Shown here piece after piece: positions 36,323-44,095 of a stretch of 64,000 nucleotides of DNA; position 1 is the first letter of the stretch, and the number at the start of each line of letters is the position of its first letter. A model generated the notes under the pieces. It ran no database searches, was not told the origin of the DNA, and saw nothing but the letters and a program-made list of their open reading frames with translations. The stretch is from Flagellimonas_B algarum (GTDB taxonomy: Bacteria > Bacteroidota > Bacteroidia > Flavobacteriales > Flavobacteriaceae). The position numbers and the translations under genes were made by a program. The stretch spans positions 22,162 through 86,161 of the forward strand of contig NZ_JBEVTG010000004.1 in the NCBI RefSeq assembly GCF_040513375.1. Reading direction: 5' to 3'.

Positions 36323-36353
36323 CAAATATAGAAATCAATTTGATGAATCCCAA
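36323..36353 (-). promoter_or_regulatory. trp operon promoter
   Basis: Minus-strand TTG (36353-36351), 20-base spacer, TATATTTG (36330-36323): an excellent match to the Bacteroidota sigma factor consensus TTG / TAnnTTTG. The start point would fall at about the ATG of the leader peptide. The -33 element abuts the T-run of the upstream YceI terminator. Confidence 0.85.
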
Positions 36354-36397
36354 TAAAAAAATGAAAATCCCGCAGCGGCAGTACCACGGCAGGATTT
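36354..36397 (-). terminator. Terminator of the MarR-nitroreductase-YceI unit
   Basis: On the minus strand the arms 36397-36389 and 36373-36365 (AAATCC paired with GGATTT, one mismatch, then GC/GC) form a hairpin followed by TTTTCATTTTTTT. It lies 40 bases after the YceI stop and immediately before the trp promoter. Confidence 0.7.
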
Positions 36398-36436
36398 CCA
36401 AACACTCAAACTAATTTCCTTTTTCTATGTTGGGTC

Positions 36437-37009
36437 TTAAAATTCCAAATCGACGACCAAATCGAACTCGTCATAAATGGTCTTGTCCCCTAAGTTGTCG
36501 AAAAAACTTCCCGAACCATACTTTACGTCGTATTGGGCGCGATCAACTTTCATCGTAGCGGTGGCTTTGCTGCCATATACCGAAACATCGAAGGTCACCG
36601 GTTTTGTGATTCCTTTGATCGTGAGGTCGCCGGTCACTTTATACGAGTTCTTTCCTGAACTTTCGACTTTGGTAAATACCAAATTGGAAGTAGGATGGGA
36701 GGTTGTTGAAAAGAAATCGTCGGAATGGAGGTGCCCATCCAACTTTGCTTTGTAATCACCACTCAAATCGGTGGTGTTGATGGTGGTCATATCGACGGTA
36801 AACTCGCCACCGGTCAATTTGCCTTGGTCGAATACCAGCGCTCCTGCCTTAAGGCTGATGGTGCCCGTATGCGAGCCTGTAACTTTGTAGGCTTTCCAGG
36901 TGACCGTACTGGCGTCGGTTTTCACTTCTTTCTTTTCACCATCGACCGGGTTGGCGAGGGCAAGTCCGAATACTAGGGTCAGTGCAATGCTTAATAGATT
37001 CTTTTTCAT
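36437..37009 (-). CDS. YceI family protein
   Basis: 190 residues from the ATG at 37009, giving the signal peptide MKKNLLSIALTLVFGLALA; the longer frame to 37207 runs back into the nitroreductase gene. The mature part is a YceI lipocalin-like barrel: TVTWKAYKVTGSHTGTISLK, GDLTIKGITKPVTFDV and a C-terminal DEFDLVVDLEF. YceI proteins are periplasmic and bind polyisoprenoid or quinone-like lipids. It is the third gene of a MarR-nitroreductase-YceI unit, 28 bases after the nitroreductase gene. Confidence 0.9.
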   Translation of the reverse strand: MKKNLLSIALTLVFGLALANPVDGEKKEVKTDASTVTWKAYKVTGSHTGTISLKAGALVFDQGKLTGGEFTVDMTTINTTDLSGDYKAKLDGHLHSDDFFSTTSHPTSNLVFTKVESSGKNSYKVTGDLTIKGITKPVTFDVSVYGSKATATMKVDRAQYDVKYGSGSFFDNLGDKTIYDEFDLVVDLEF

Positions 37010-37037
37010 GATTTTCGAATTATGGATTGTTTTAAAT

Positions 37038-37670
37038 TTATAGATGTGTAAATAATTCCGAGGTAGATTTACGCACTTTGGCGTAGTGCTGGGTATCGTC
37101 TTCCGAAGATCGGTACCCAACGGCCAAAACAACGGCTGCGTTTTGGTTTTTTTCCGATAACCCCAATATCTCGTTGTACTTATCCGGTTCGAAACCTTCC
37201 ATGGCACAAGTGTCGATTTGGAGTTCTGCGGCGGCTTGCATGGCGTTGCCCAGTGCCAAGTACACTTGTTTGGCGGTCCAAGTGCTTTTCACTTCCTTGG
37301 GCAACTCCAATAATTTTGATTTCATAAAGTCACCGTATCCTTTCAATCCCTCTGCGGGAATATTCCGGGTTTCCGAAACATTGGTCAAATAGTCATCGAT
37401 GAGCTCATCGGCAAAATCGGTGGCATTGGTAAAAACCAGGATATGTGAGGCATCGGTCAATTGCGATTGCCCCCAGCTGACCGGTTTTAACCGTTCCCTG
37501 ATGTCTTGGTCGGTAATGACATAGATATGATACGGTTGCAAGCCATACGAGGAGGCACTTAAGCGAGTGGCTTCCAATAGGGTTTCCAAATCTTCGTCCG
37601 ACACTTTTTTGCTGGCATCGAATTTTTTGGTGGCGTAGCGCCAATTTCTGTTTTTCAGTGTATTGTCCAT
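37038..37670 (-). CDS. NAD(P)H-dependent oxidoreductase, nitroreductase family
   Basis: 210 residues of the NfsB-like FMN nitroreductase fold: YATKKFD near the N-terminus, LSASSYGLQPYHIYVI as the FMN phosphate segment, and VVLAVGYRS near the C-terminus. It likely reduces quinones or nitroaromatics with NAD(P)H. It follows the marR stop by one base, so it is probably under MarR control. Confidence 0.9.
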   Translation of the reverse strand: MDNTLKNRNWRYATKKFDASKKVSDEDLETLLEATRLSASSYGLQPYHIYVITDQDIRERLKPVSWGQSQLTDASHILVFTNATDFADELIDDYLTNVSETRNIPAEGLKGYGDFMKSKLLELPKEVKSTWTAKQVYLALGNAMQAAAELQIDTCAMEGFEPDKYNEILGLSEKNQNAAVVLAVGYRSSEDDTQHYAKVRKSTSELFTHL

Positions 37671-37671
37671 A

Positions 37672-38118
37672 TTAAAATTTATCCAATAAAAGGTTTAATT
37701 GTTCCAGTTCTTTGTCGTTGAATTTTTGCAGAAGCTGCTTTTCGGTCGCCTCCATAACACTGTCCAATTCGGTCAAAATGGTGTTGCCCTTGTTCGTTAT
37801 GGTGATTTCGACTTTTCTTCGATTGTTCGCACAAACTGCCCGATCAACATAGCCTTTCAATAATAATTTATCGACCAATCGGGTGGTATTGCTCATTTTG
37901 GTCACCATGCGCTCATTGATGGTCGAAAGGTTGGCCGGTGTGCCTTTTTGTCCGCGCAGTATGCGTAGTACGTTGAATTGTTGCTCCGAAACCTCATAGG
38001 GTTTAAGGGCAGCCGCAAAGGCTTCACTGATCTTATTGCCAACCAAGGCGAAGTGGATCATGGTCCGCATTCGAAGAGGCAGCCGTTTTTCCGTCTTTAT
38101 AATCGCTTCTACATTCAT
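37672..38118 (-). CDS. MarR family transcriptional regulator
   Basis: 148 residues from the ATG at 38118 (MNVEAIIKTEKRL). The winged helix is visible: QQFNVLRILRG, STINERMVTKMSNTTRLVDKLL as recognition helix, and GYVDRAVCANNRRKVEITIT as the wing. One Cys lies in the wing (VCANNRR), a possible redox-sensing residue. It heads a unit with nitroreductase and YceI genes. Palindromes overlapping its own promoter (38118-38143) suggest autorepression. Confidence 0.9.
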   Translation of the reverse strand: MNVEAIIKTEKRLPLRMRTMIHFALVGNKISEAFAAALKPYEVSEQQFNVLRILRGQKGTPANLSTINERMVTKMSNTTRLVDKLLLKGYVDRAVCANNRRKVEITITNKGNTILTELDSVMEATEKQLLQKFNDKELEQLNLLLDKF

Positions 38119-38143
38119 GTTGTTACAACAATTGTATATACAA
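38118..38143. promoter_or_regulatory. Candidate MarR operator palindromes
   Basis: Two dyads: TGTTGTTACAACA (38118-38130, odd centre) and the perfect 12-base palindrome TTGTATATACAA (38132-38143), which overlaps the -7 box of the marR promoter by three bases. Position and symmetry suit a MarR dimer site; binding is inferred. Confidence 0.55.
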
Positions 38144-38169
38144 ATGTATAAGGATTTGCAAGGGAACAA
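38141..38169 (-). promoter_or_regulatory. marR promoter
   Basis: Minus-strand TTG (38169-38167), 18-base spacer, TACATTTG (38148-38141), a close match to the Bacteroidota promoter consensus, 22 bases upstream of the marR ATG. Confidence 0.7.
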
Positions 38170-38249
38170 AAATTTTCCATCGATAAAATTTTGTTAAAAA
38201 AATAACGGTGGCTTGGGCATTGGCTAATTTTAACCCTAAATCATTTGCC

Positions 38250-38798
38250 ATGAGGTCGTTGTTCCCTGTTTTGATGCTAGCTGTACTGCTTACCCAAGCT
38301 TGTGTCGAGAAGAAGAAAGAGTCGCAGACCGTCAGTGTATCCGATAGCGAGACCCCGGTGACCTCCGACAACGCCAGGTTGCCATTTCCTGTTTATGACT
38401 ACGAAGGCCTTGAACCGCTGCTTCGGCAAGAGAACGATACCACCTACATCGTCAACTTCTGGGCTACCTGGTGCAAACCTTGTATCGAAGAAATGCCCTA
38501 TTTCGAAAAAACGTATGCCGAACGCAAATCGGAGAAAGTCGCCCTGGTTTTCGTGAGTCTCGATATGCCCTCGATGTGGCAGAAACGATTAGTACCCTTT
38601 GTCGAGAAGAAAGGCCTGAAAGGCCAAGTGGTGATTTTGGATGACACCAAAATGAATGACTGGATCCCCAAGATAGCTCCCGATTGGGGTGGGGGTATCC
38701 CGGCAACCTTGATTTATAATCGCGATCAGCGGCAATTCTATGAACAAGGCTTTACCTATGAAACCCTGAACAGTGAACTTGAAAAATTTATACGATGA
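38250..38798 (+). CDS. TlpA-like thioredoxin-fold lipoprotein
   Basis: 182 residues from the ATG at 38250. The signal MRSLFPVLMLAVLLTQAC puts a lipidation Cys at 18. The thioredoxin-fold domain has the active site WCKPC with Cys75 and Cys78 in IVNFWATWCKPC, and GIPATLIY contains the cis-proline. It should be an envelope disulfide reductase of the TlpA/ResA type. It overlaps the next redoxin gene by 4 bases. Confidence 0.9.
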   Translation: MRSLFPVLMLAVLLTQACVEKKKESQTVSVSDSETPVTSDNARLPFPVYDYEGLEPLLRQENDTTYIVNFWATWCKPCIEEMPYFEKTYAERKSEKVALVFVSLDMPSMWQKRLVPFVEKKGLKGQVVILDDTKMNDWIPKIAPDWGGGIPATLIYNRDQRQFYEQGFTYETLNSELEKFIR

Positions 38799-39412
38799 AA
38801 CTTAAACACTATTTCTCCCCACTACTCTTAACAATGGTCCTCATTGGTGCCATGGCTTTTACGACAAATCCTTATAAAGGGTATTCGATCGGGGATGCGG
38901 CAACGGATTTTTCTTTGCAAAATGTGGATGGGAATAGGGTATCACTATCCGATTTCGAAACCGCCAAAGGCTTCTTGGTCATTTTTACCTGTAATACCTG
39001 TCCGTATGCGGTGGCCTACGAAGACAGGATCATTGCCCTTGATGCCAAATACAAACCGATGGGGGTTCCGGTAATCGCCATCAATCCGAATAATCCGGCG
39101 GCAAAACCCGGCGATAGTTTCGAAGCCATGAAGGTCAGGGCCCAAGAAAAAGGGTTCACCTTTCCCTACCTCCTTGATGACGGTCAAACCATATATCCAC
39201 AGTACGGTGCCACCCGCACACCACATGTCTATTTATTGGAACGTACGGACGAAGGAAATATAGTGCGGTACATCGGCGCCATCGATGACAACTATCAAGA
39301 TGCAGCACAGGTCGAAGAGAAATATGTAGAAAACGCGGTCGATGCCATGCTGGCCGGTGAAGAGATCGAGCTTACGATCACAAGGGCCATCGGATGTTCG
39401 ATAAAAGTATAA
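38795..39412 (+). CDS. Secreted redoxin (AhpC/TSA-like) domain protein
   Basis: 205 residues with an N-terminal signal (about 1-22). The domain DFSLQNVDGNRVSLSDF is typical of peroxiredoxin/redoxin proteins; the active site is TCNTCPYA with Cys66 and Cys69, and RTPHVYLL carries the cis-proline. It belongs to a thioredoxin-family group common in Bacteroidota. Co-translated with the TlpA-like lipoprotein (ATGA overlap), so the two probably form an exported redox pair. A terminator follows at 39435-39464. Confidence 0.87.
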   Translation: MKLKHYFSPLLLTMVLIGAMAFTTNPYKGYSIGDAATDFSLQNVDGNRVSLSDFETAKGFLVIFTCNTCPYAVAYEDRIIALDAKYKPMGVPVIAINPNNPAAKPGDSFEAMKVRAQEKGFTFPYLLDDGQTIYPQYGATRTPHVYLLERTDEGNIVRYIGAIDDNYQDAAQVEEKYVENAVDAMLAGEEIELTITRAIGCSIKV

Positions 39413-39434
39413 TACGAAAAATACGTAGTTTTAG

Positions 39435-39464
39435 GTCCGGGGTTATGCTCCGGACTTTTATTTT
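39435..39464 (+). terminator. Terminator of the TlpA/redoxin unit
   Basis: Stem GTCCGG (39435-39440) / CCGGAC (39450-39455) with a 9-base loop followed by TTTTATTTTG. It lies upstream of the rhodanese start and excludes the longer rhodanese frame. Confidence 0.8.
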
Positions 39465-39489
39465 GAGCAAATTAAAATTGACGAAACAC

Positions 39490-39798
39490 ATGGATTTAAG
39501 CCAAGAAGAATGGGCGGCCCAATTAGCCGATGATCAAAACGCGGTCATTCTCGATGTCCGCACTGCCGATGAAGTGGAAGAAGGATACATCCCAGGGTCA
39601 CAAAACATAGATATTTATATGGGTCAAGGGTTCCTTGATGCCCTTGCCGAATTGGATACGTCTAAGAACTATTACGTCTATTGCCGTTCAGGAAACCGGA
39701 GCAGTCAGGCTTGCGCCATCATGAACAGCCAAGGTTTCGGGCAAACGTTCAATTTAGAAGGGGGCTTTATGGCCTGGGAGGGCGAAGTAGCCGAATAA
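39490..39798 (+). CDS. Rhodanese-like domain protein
   Basis: 102 residues from the ATG at 39490, one rhodanese domain. The catalytic loop CRSGNRS starts at Cys65, preceded by VILDVRTADEVEEGYIPGS and followed by LEGGFMAW. Single-domain rhodaneses carry persulfide sulfur between proteins. No signal peptide, so cytosolic. It follows the redoxin gene but is separated from it by a terminator. Confidence 0.92.
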   Translation: MDLSQEEWAAQLADDQNAVILDVRTADEVEEGYIPGSQNIDIYMGQGFLDALAELDTSKNYYVYCRSGNRSSQACAIMNSQGFGQTFNLEGGFMAWEGEVAE

Positions 39799-39872
39799 AC
39801 TTACTGCTCGCACCCGTTGCGGTTATCTCGGTTTATTTTGGTCTTTTGACGTAATCGAATCGAGATGCCACC

Positions 39873-41156
39873 ATGAAAGAAGCGCTACTCCATTATGTAT
39901 GGGCTTCCCATCGTATTCCCAAGAAGGAACTGTTCACTACCGAAAACGAGGTGTTGGAAATCCGCAATACGGGTCAGCACAATCATGCCAGTGGTCCTGA
40001 TTTTTTCAATGCCCGGGTAAGCATCGATGGTCAGGAATGGGGTGGAAACGTGGAAATTCATCGAAATGCTTCCGATTGGTATGCCCACGGCCATGAAAAA
40101 GATCCCAACTATGATAATGTGGTCCTGCATGTCGTCTGGGTTGATGACGTCGCCATATTCCGACGTGATGGCAGCCGCATCCCGACGCTGGAATTAAAGC
40201 GATTCGTGGGATCCGATCTGTTATCGCGTTATCAAAGGGTTTTCGAAAACCAACAGGTTCGGTTCATTCCCTGTGAACGTAATCTGAAAGCCGTTCCCCA
40301 TGATGTGGTGTCGATATGGCAACAGCGGCTTTATGTCGCCCGCCTTTTAACGAAATCAGAGGAGATCAAAACCTCGATGGAGGCGACCCAAAACCATTGG
40401 GAGGCGATTTTGTTCCGTTCCTTGATGAAAGGGTTCGGTCTGAATAAGAACGGGGGGGCTTTTAAGGCCCTTGCCGAACATCTTGATTTTTCACTGATCA
40501 AGAAGTTGTTCCATCGTCCCTTTTCTTTGGAAACGCTGTTGTTCGGTTTGGCCGGGTTTTTGGAAAATGAAAAGGCGCATGATCCTTATTTTTTAAAACA
40601 GGTAGCCCATTACCGCTTTTTGAAGAACACCTATGGTATACGGCCTTATCTTGGTCCACGACCTGAGTTCTTTGGATTGCGACCCGCCAACTTTCCCACC
40701 ATACGCTTGGCACAGTTGGTACAGCTCTATGCCCTTCGGTCCGATTTGTTCCAAAAGGTGATGCGAATGAACAACCTAAACGATTTTTACGACTTGTTTC
40801 GGGTGTCGGTATCCGACTATTGGAAAACCCACTACACTTTTGGCAAGCTTTCGGCCAAAAGGAACAAGCAGGTTTCTAAAACCACCGTCCATTTGTTGAT
40901 CGGCAATACCATAGTACCCCTGAAGTTGATGTATGCCCAATCTAGGGGAAACGATATCTCTGAAGAGGTAATTGGGTTAATGCGGACCTTACCTCGGGAA
41001 AAGAACGGTATTCTCGATCAATTCGAAACCATTGGGCTTTCGGCTAGCAACGCCTTCGAAAGCCAGGCGAATTTGGGCCTTTACCATGACTACTGTTCCA
41101 AAGGGCGGTGTTTGCAATGCAGCATCGGAATTCATTTACTAGGAAGAAAACGCTAA
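39873..41156 (+). CDS. DUF2851 family protein
   Basis: 427 residues, a Bacteroidota family of unknown function. The N-terminal half has conserved segments NTGQHNHASGPDFFNARV, GNVEIHRNASDW and LHVVWVDD, which resemble a nuclease-like beta core with acidic and His residues, but I do not claim an activity. The C-terminus has a small cysteine cluster YCSKGRCLQC (C-x4-C-x2-C), possibly a metal site. It is followed by the PspC gene 8 bases later. Confidence 0.85.
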   Translation: MKEALLHYVWASHRIPKKELFTTENEVLEIRNTGQHNHASGPDFFNARVSIDGQEWGGNVEIHRNASDWYAHGHEKDPNYDNVVLHVVWVDDVAIFRRDGSRIPTLELKRFVGSDLLSRYQRVFENQQVRFIPCERNLKAVPHDVVSIWQQRLYVARLLTKSEEIKTSMEATQNHWEAILFRSLMKGFGLNKNGGAFKALAEHLDFSLIKKLFHRPFSLETLLFGLAGFLENEKAHDPYFLKQVAHYRFLKNTYGIRPYLGPRPEFFGLRPANFPTIRLAQLVQLYALRSDLFQKVMRMNNLNDFYDLFRVSVSDYWKTHYTFGKLSAKRNKQVSKTTVHLLIGNTIVPLKLMYAQSRGNDISEEVIGLMRTLPREKNGILDQFETIGLSASNAFESQANLGLYHDYCSKGRCLQCSIGIHLLGRKR

Positions 41157-41164
41157 TTTTGGGT

Positions 41165-41392
41165 ATGCGATGGTTTTATGATCTACTCTATTATTTGCAG
41201 AAACGCGGTTTTGAAGTGTGTGAGCGCATTGCCGAACGGTTCGGGATCCGGGCTAGGGTAGTGCGAACTACCTTCATCTATTTGACGTTTGCCACCCTGG
41301 GTTTCGGTTTTGCACTTTATTTGTTTATCGCATTTTGGCTGCGCATCAAGGATTTGATTTATACTAAACGGACTTCCGTATTCGATTTATGA
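41165..41392 (+). CDS. PspC domain-containing small membrane protein
   Basis: 75 residues from the ATG at 41165 (MRWFYDLLYYLQKRGF). RIAERFGIRARVVRTTFIYL matches the PspC fold, followed by one transmembrane segment (TFATLGFGFALYLFIAFWL). PspC proteins take part in envelope stress responses, but no other psp gene is nearby. It overlaps the K+ channel gene by 4 bases. Confidence 0.8.
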   Translation: MRWFYDLLYYLQKRGFEVCERIAERFGIRARVVRTTFIYLTFATLGFGFALYLFIAFWLRIKDLIYTKRTSVFDL

Positions 41393-42402
41393 CCATACTG
41401 AGACTTTTCCGATCTAAAATTGCCTTGGCCTTGACCCTCATGGTCATGGTTTTTTTGATCGGGGTAGTGGGTTATCGGCTAGTGGCTGATTTTTCGTGGG
41501 TCGAGGCGGTGTATATGACCATTATTACGGTAACGACGGTCGGTTTTTCAGAAGTGCGCCCACTTGATGCCGATGCCCAAGTGTTTACCATATTCTTGAT
41601 CGTCAGCAGCGTTTTTATTTTCGGTTTCGCCATTTCGGTGGTCACCGAGTATTTATTGGGTAGAAACTCCCTACAGAATTTAAAGCAGAAAAAGGTGAAA
41701 AAAGCAATTGAAAACCTCAGTGAACATGTGGTGGTCTGTGGCTATGGCCGGAATGGCCGACAAGCGGCCGAAAAACTGAATGCCTACAAAAAACCGTTTG
41801 TAGTGATCGAGAAGAACAAAGAGATCATTGAAAAGAACGAAGACGAGGTGCTTTTTATCGAAGGGGATGCCAATGAAGATGAAGTCTTACTCGCCGCGGG
41901 TATCGATAGGGCCAACTTTTTGATCACTGCGGTACCGGATGATGCAGCCAACCTTTTTGTGGTTTTATCGGCTAGGCAATTGAATAAAGACCTGTTTATC
42001 ATTAGCCGTGCTTCGCAGGTGACCTCACAACACAAGTTGATGTTGGCCGGGGCCGACAAGGTCATCATGCCCGACAAGATCGGGGGTGATCATATGGCCT
42101 CTTTGGTAGTCATGCCCGATTTGGTCACCTTCATTAATAAGTTGTCTACCGAAGTAGATAGTACCACTAACTTGGAAGAGGTTGAAATCGAGGATTTTCA
42201 AGATCAGGTCGACTGCAGTTCGATACGGGATCTGGATTTGAGAAGGCGCACTGGCTGTACCATTATCGGCTATATCGAACCGAACGGCAACTACATTATC
42301 AACCCTGAGGCCAACCAGCAACTGGAGCCCAAAAGTAAGGTCATCGTACTGGGGCGACCCGAACAAATCCAAAAGCTGAACCAGATGTTCAAAATCGGTT
42401 AG
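41389..42402 (+). CDS. Potassium channel with RCK (TrkA-N/C) domains
   Basis: 337 residues. Two transmembrane helices (about 9-32 and 63-88) flank a pore loop with the selectivity filter TVGF at 50-53. The RCK domain starts VVVCGYGRNG and contains the nucleotide-binding Rossmann fold; a TrkA-C domain covers the last 80 residues. It should form a tetrameric, ligand-gated K+ channel in the inner membrane, similar to MthK. Translationally coupled to the PspC gene. Confidence 0.93.
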   Translation: MTILRLFRSKIALALTLMVMVFLIGVVGYRLVADFSWVEAVYMTIITVTTVGFSEVRPLDADAQVFTIFLIVSSVFIFGFAISVVTEYLLGRNSLQNLKQKKVKKAIENLSEHVVVCGYGRNGRQAAEKLNAYKKPFVVIEKNKEIIEKNEDEVLFIEGDANEDEVLLAAGIDRANFLITAVPDDAANLFVVLSARQLNKDLFIISRASQVTSQHKLMLAGADKVIMPDKIGGDHMASLVVMPDLVTFINKLSTEVDSTTNLEEVEIEDFQDQVDCSSIRDLDLRRRTGCTIIGYIEPNGNYIINPEANQQLEPKSKVIVLGRPEQIQKLNQMFKIG

Positions 42403-42483
42403 TTTAACTTTTTCAATTTTGATTCTGAAGTTTTTTTTTAGGATATTGTCAGCTTTACAAGTAACCAAACTAACTAAAACCAT

Positions 42484-44085
42484 ATGATGAAGTACAGACT
42501 TCTTAGTGCGATGGCCCTGTTTTTACCGTTGTTCGCAAATGCCCAGGAAGTGGGCTTGGACCAACAGATCGATCAGGCCTTCCAACCGGTTTCCGATTTT
42601 TTCAATAAGGTCATTTTCTTCGAAATCATGGGCACGCCCTTTGTTTTGATCCTCTTGGTAGGGAGCGCTTTGTTTTTTACCCTCTATTTCGGTTTTCCGA
42701 ACATCCGCCATTTCTGGACGGCCATAAACGTCGTTCGAGGCAAATATGATGATCTTGAGGTGGCTGCAGGACCTGGGGTAGAAAAAGCGGAGGTCAATAT
42801 CGTTGACGGTGATTTACCCGATACGATCCGTGACGAAAGCAAAGAGGGGGAAGTGAGCCATTTCCAGGCGCTGGCGACCGCAGTATCCGGAACGGTAGGA
42901 AACGGGAATATCGCTGGGGTAGCCTTAGCGATCGCCCTTGGCGGACCCGGAGCTACGTTTTGGATGATCGTTTGTGGACTCTTGGGGATGTCGACCAAGT
43001 TCGTCGAATGTACCTTAGGCGTGCAATACCGCGATGTAGATGAGAACGGCACCGTATATGGCGGCCCAATGTACTATATCAGTCGTGGTCTGAAGGACAA
43101 AGGGTTCAAGACCCTTGGCAAAATCGCTGCGGCCCTATTCGCGGTCTTCTGTATCGGAGGATCTTTTGGGGGTGGCAACGCCGCGCAATCAAACCAGGCT
43201 ACCATTGTTATCAAAGAATTATTCGGATGGGACAGTACCGCAGCTGGTGCCATAGTAGGTGTGGTTTTGGCCGTTTTGGTGGCCATCATCATTATCGGGG
43301 GGATCAAAAGGATCGCTTCGGTGACCGAAAAAGTAGTACCCTTTATGGCGGTCATGTATATTGTCTGCTGTCTATACATCATCTTAAGCAATTTCTCATT
43401 GATCGACGATGCGATCGGCTTGATCGTTTCAGAAGCTTTCAATCCAACGGCCATGGGTGTCGGTGGTGTGATCGGTGTTTTGTTGGTCGGTTTCCGTAGA
43501 GCGGCCTTTTCCAACGAAGCCGGTGCCGGTTCTGCTTCGATCGCGCACTCTGCGGTAAAAACGAAATATTCGGCTTCAGAAGGCTTGGTGGCCTTGTTGG
43601 AACCTTTTATCGATACGGTAGTGATCTGCACCATGACGGCCTTGGTCATCGTGATCTTCAACTTCGGTGGGTTCTTCGATTACGGAGGAGACGGTTCTGG
43701 AGCCGTCCTTATCGATGGCATTGCCTATGAAGGCGCGGGGATCACTTCGAAAGCCTTTGGGGCATACATTCCATTCTCGAATATTTTCTTGACCATTGCG
43801 GTAGTGTTGTTCGCCGTTTCGACCATGATCTCATGGTCTTATTATGGTTTGCAATCATGGAAGTATCTGTTTGGACGCGGAAAGAAAACCGATTTGGCAT
43901 ACAAACTTTTGTTCTGTGTGTTCGTCGTTATCGGTGCGGCCGCCAGTATGGATTCGATCTGGGCCTTTTCGGATGCCATGATCTTTGCCATGGTATTCCC
44001 CAACATGGTCGGATTGTATTTCTTGTTCCCGGTCGTGAAAAAACAATTGAACCGCTATATGGAAGCCATTAAGGCCAGCAAATAA
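42484..44085 (+). CDS. Alanine/glycine:cation symporter family protein (AGCS)
   Basis: 533 residues, about eleven transmembrane segments. Family signatures GTVGNGNIAGVALAIALGGPGA, GGPMYYISRGL and RRAAFSNEAGAGSASIAHSA are intact. An N-terminal signal-like segment MMKYRLLSAMALFLPLFANA precedes the first transporter helices, a variant typical of Bacteroidota members. It imports alanine or glycine with Na+ or H+. It stands alone with an 81-base upstream region. Confidence 0.92.
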   Translation: MMKYRLLSAMALFLPLFANAQEVGLDQQIDQAFQPVSDFFNKVIFFEIMGTPFVLILLVGSALFFTLYFGFPNIRHFWTAINVVRGKYDDLEVAAGPGVEKAEVNIVDGDLPDTIRDESKEGEVSHFQALATAVSGTVGNGNIAGVALAIALGGPGATFWMIVCGLLGMSTKFVECTLGVQYRDVDENGTVYGGPMYYISRGLKDKGFKTLGKIAAALFAVFCIGGSFGGGNAAQSNQATIVIKELFGWDSTAAGAIVGVVLAVLVAIIIIGGIKRIASVTEKVVPFMAVMYIVCCLYIILSNFSLIDDAIGLIVSEAFNPTAMGVGGVIGVLLVGFRRAAFSNEAGAGSASIAHSAVKTKYSASEGLVALLEPFIDTVVICTMTALVIVIFNFGGFFDYGGDGSGAVLIDGIAYEGAGITSKAFGAYIPFSNIFLTIAVVLFAVSTMISWSYYGLQSWKYLFGRGKKTDLAYKLLFCVFVVIGAAASMDSIWAFSDAMIFAMVFPNMVGLYFLFPVVKKQLNRYMEAIKASK

Positions 44086-44095
44086 GAACGGACAT

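Noticed and set aside
43074..43661. 195-codon minus-strand open frame inside the alanine symporter gene
   Set aside because: Antisense shadow of a highly conserved transporter; low-complexity Thr/Ala/Pro-rich translation, no family resemblance.
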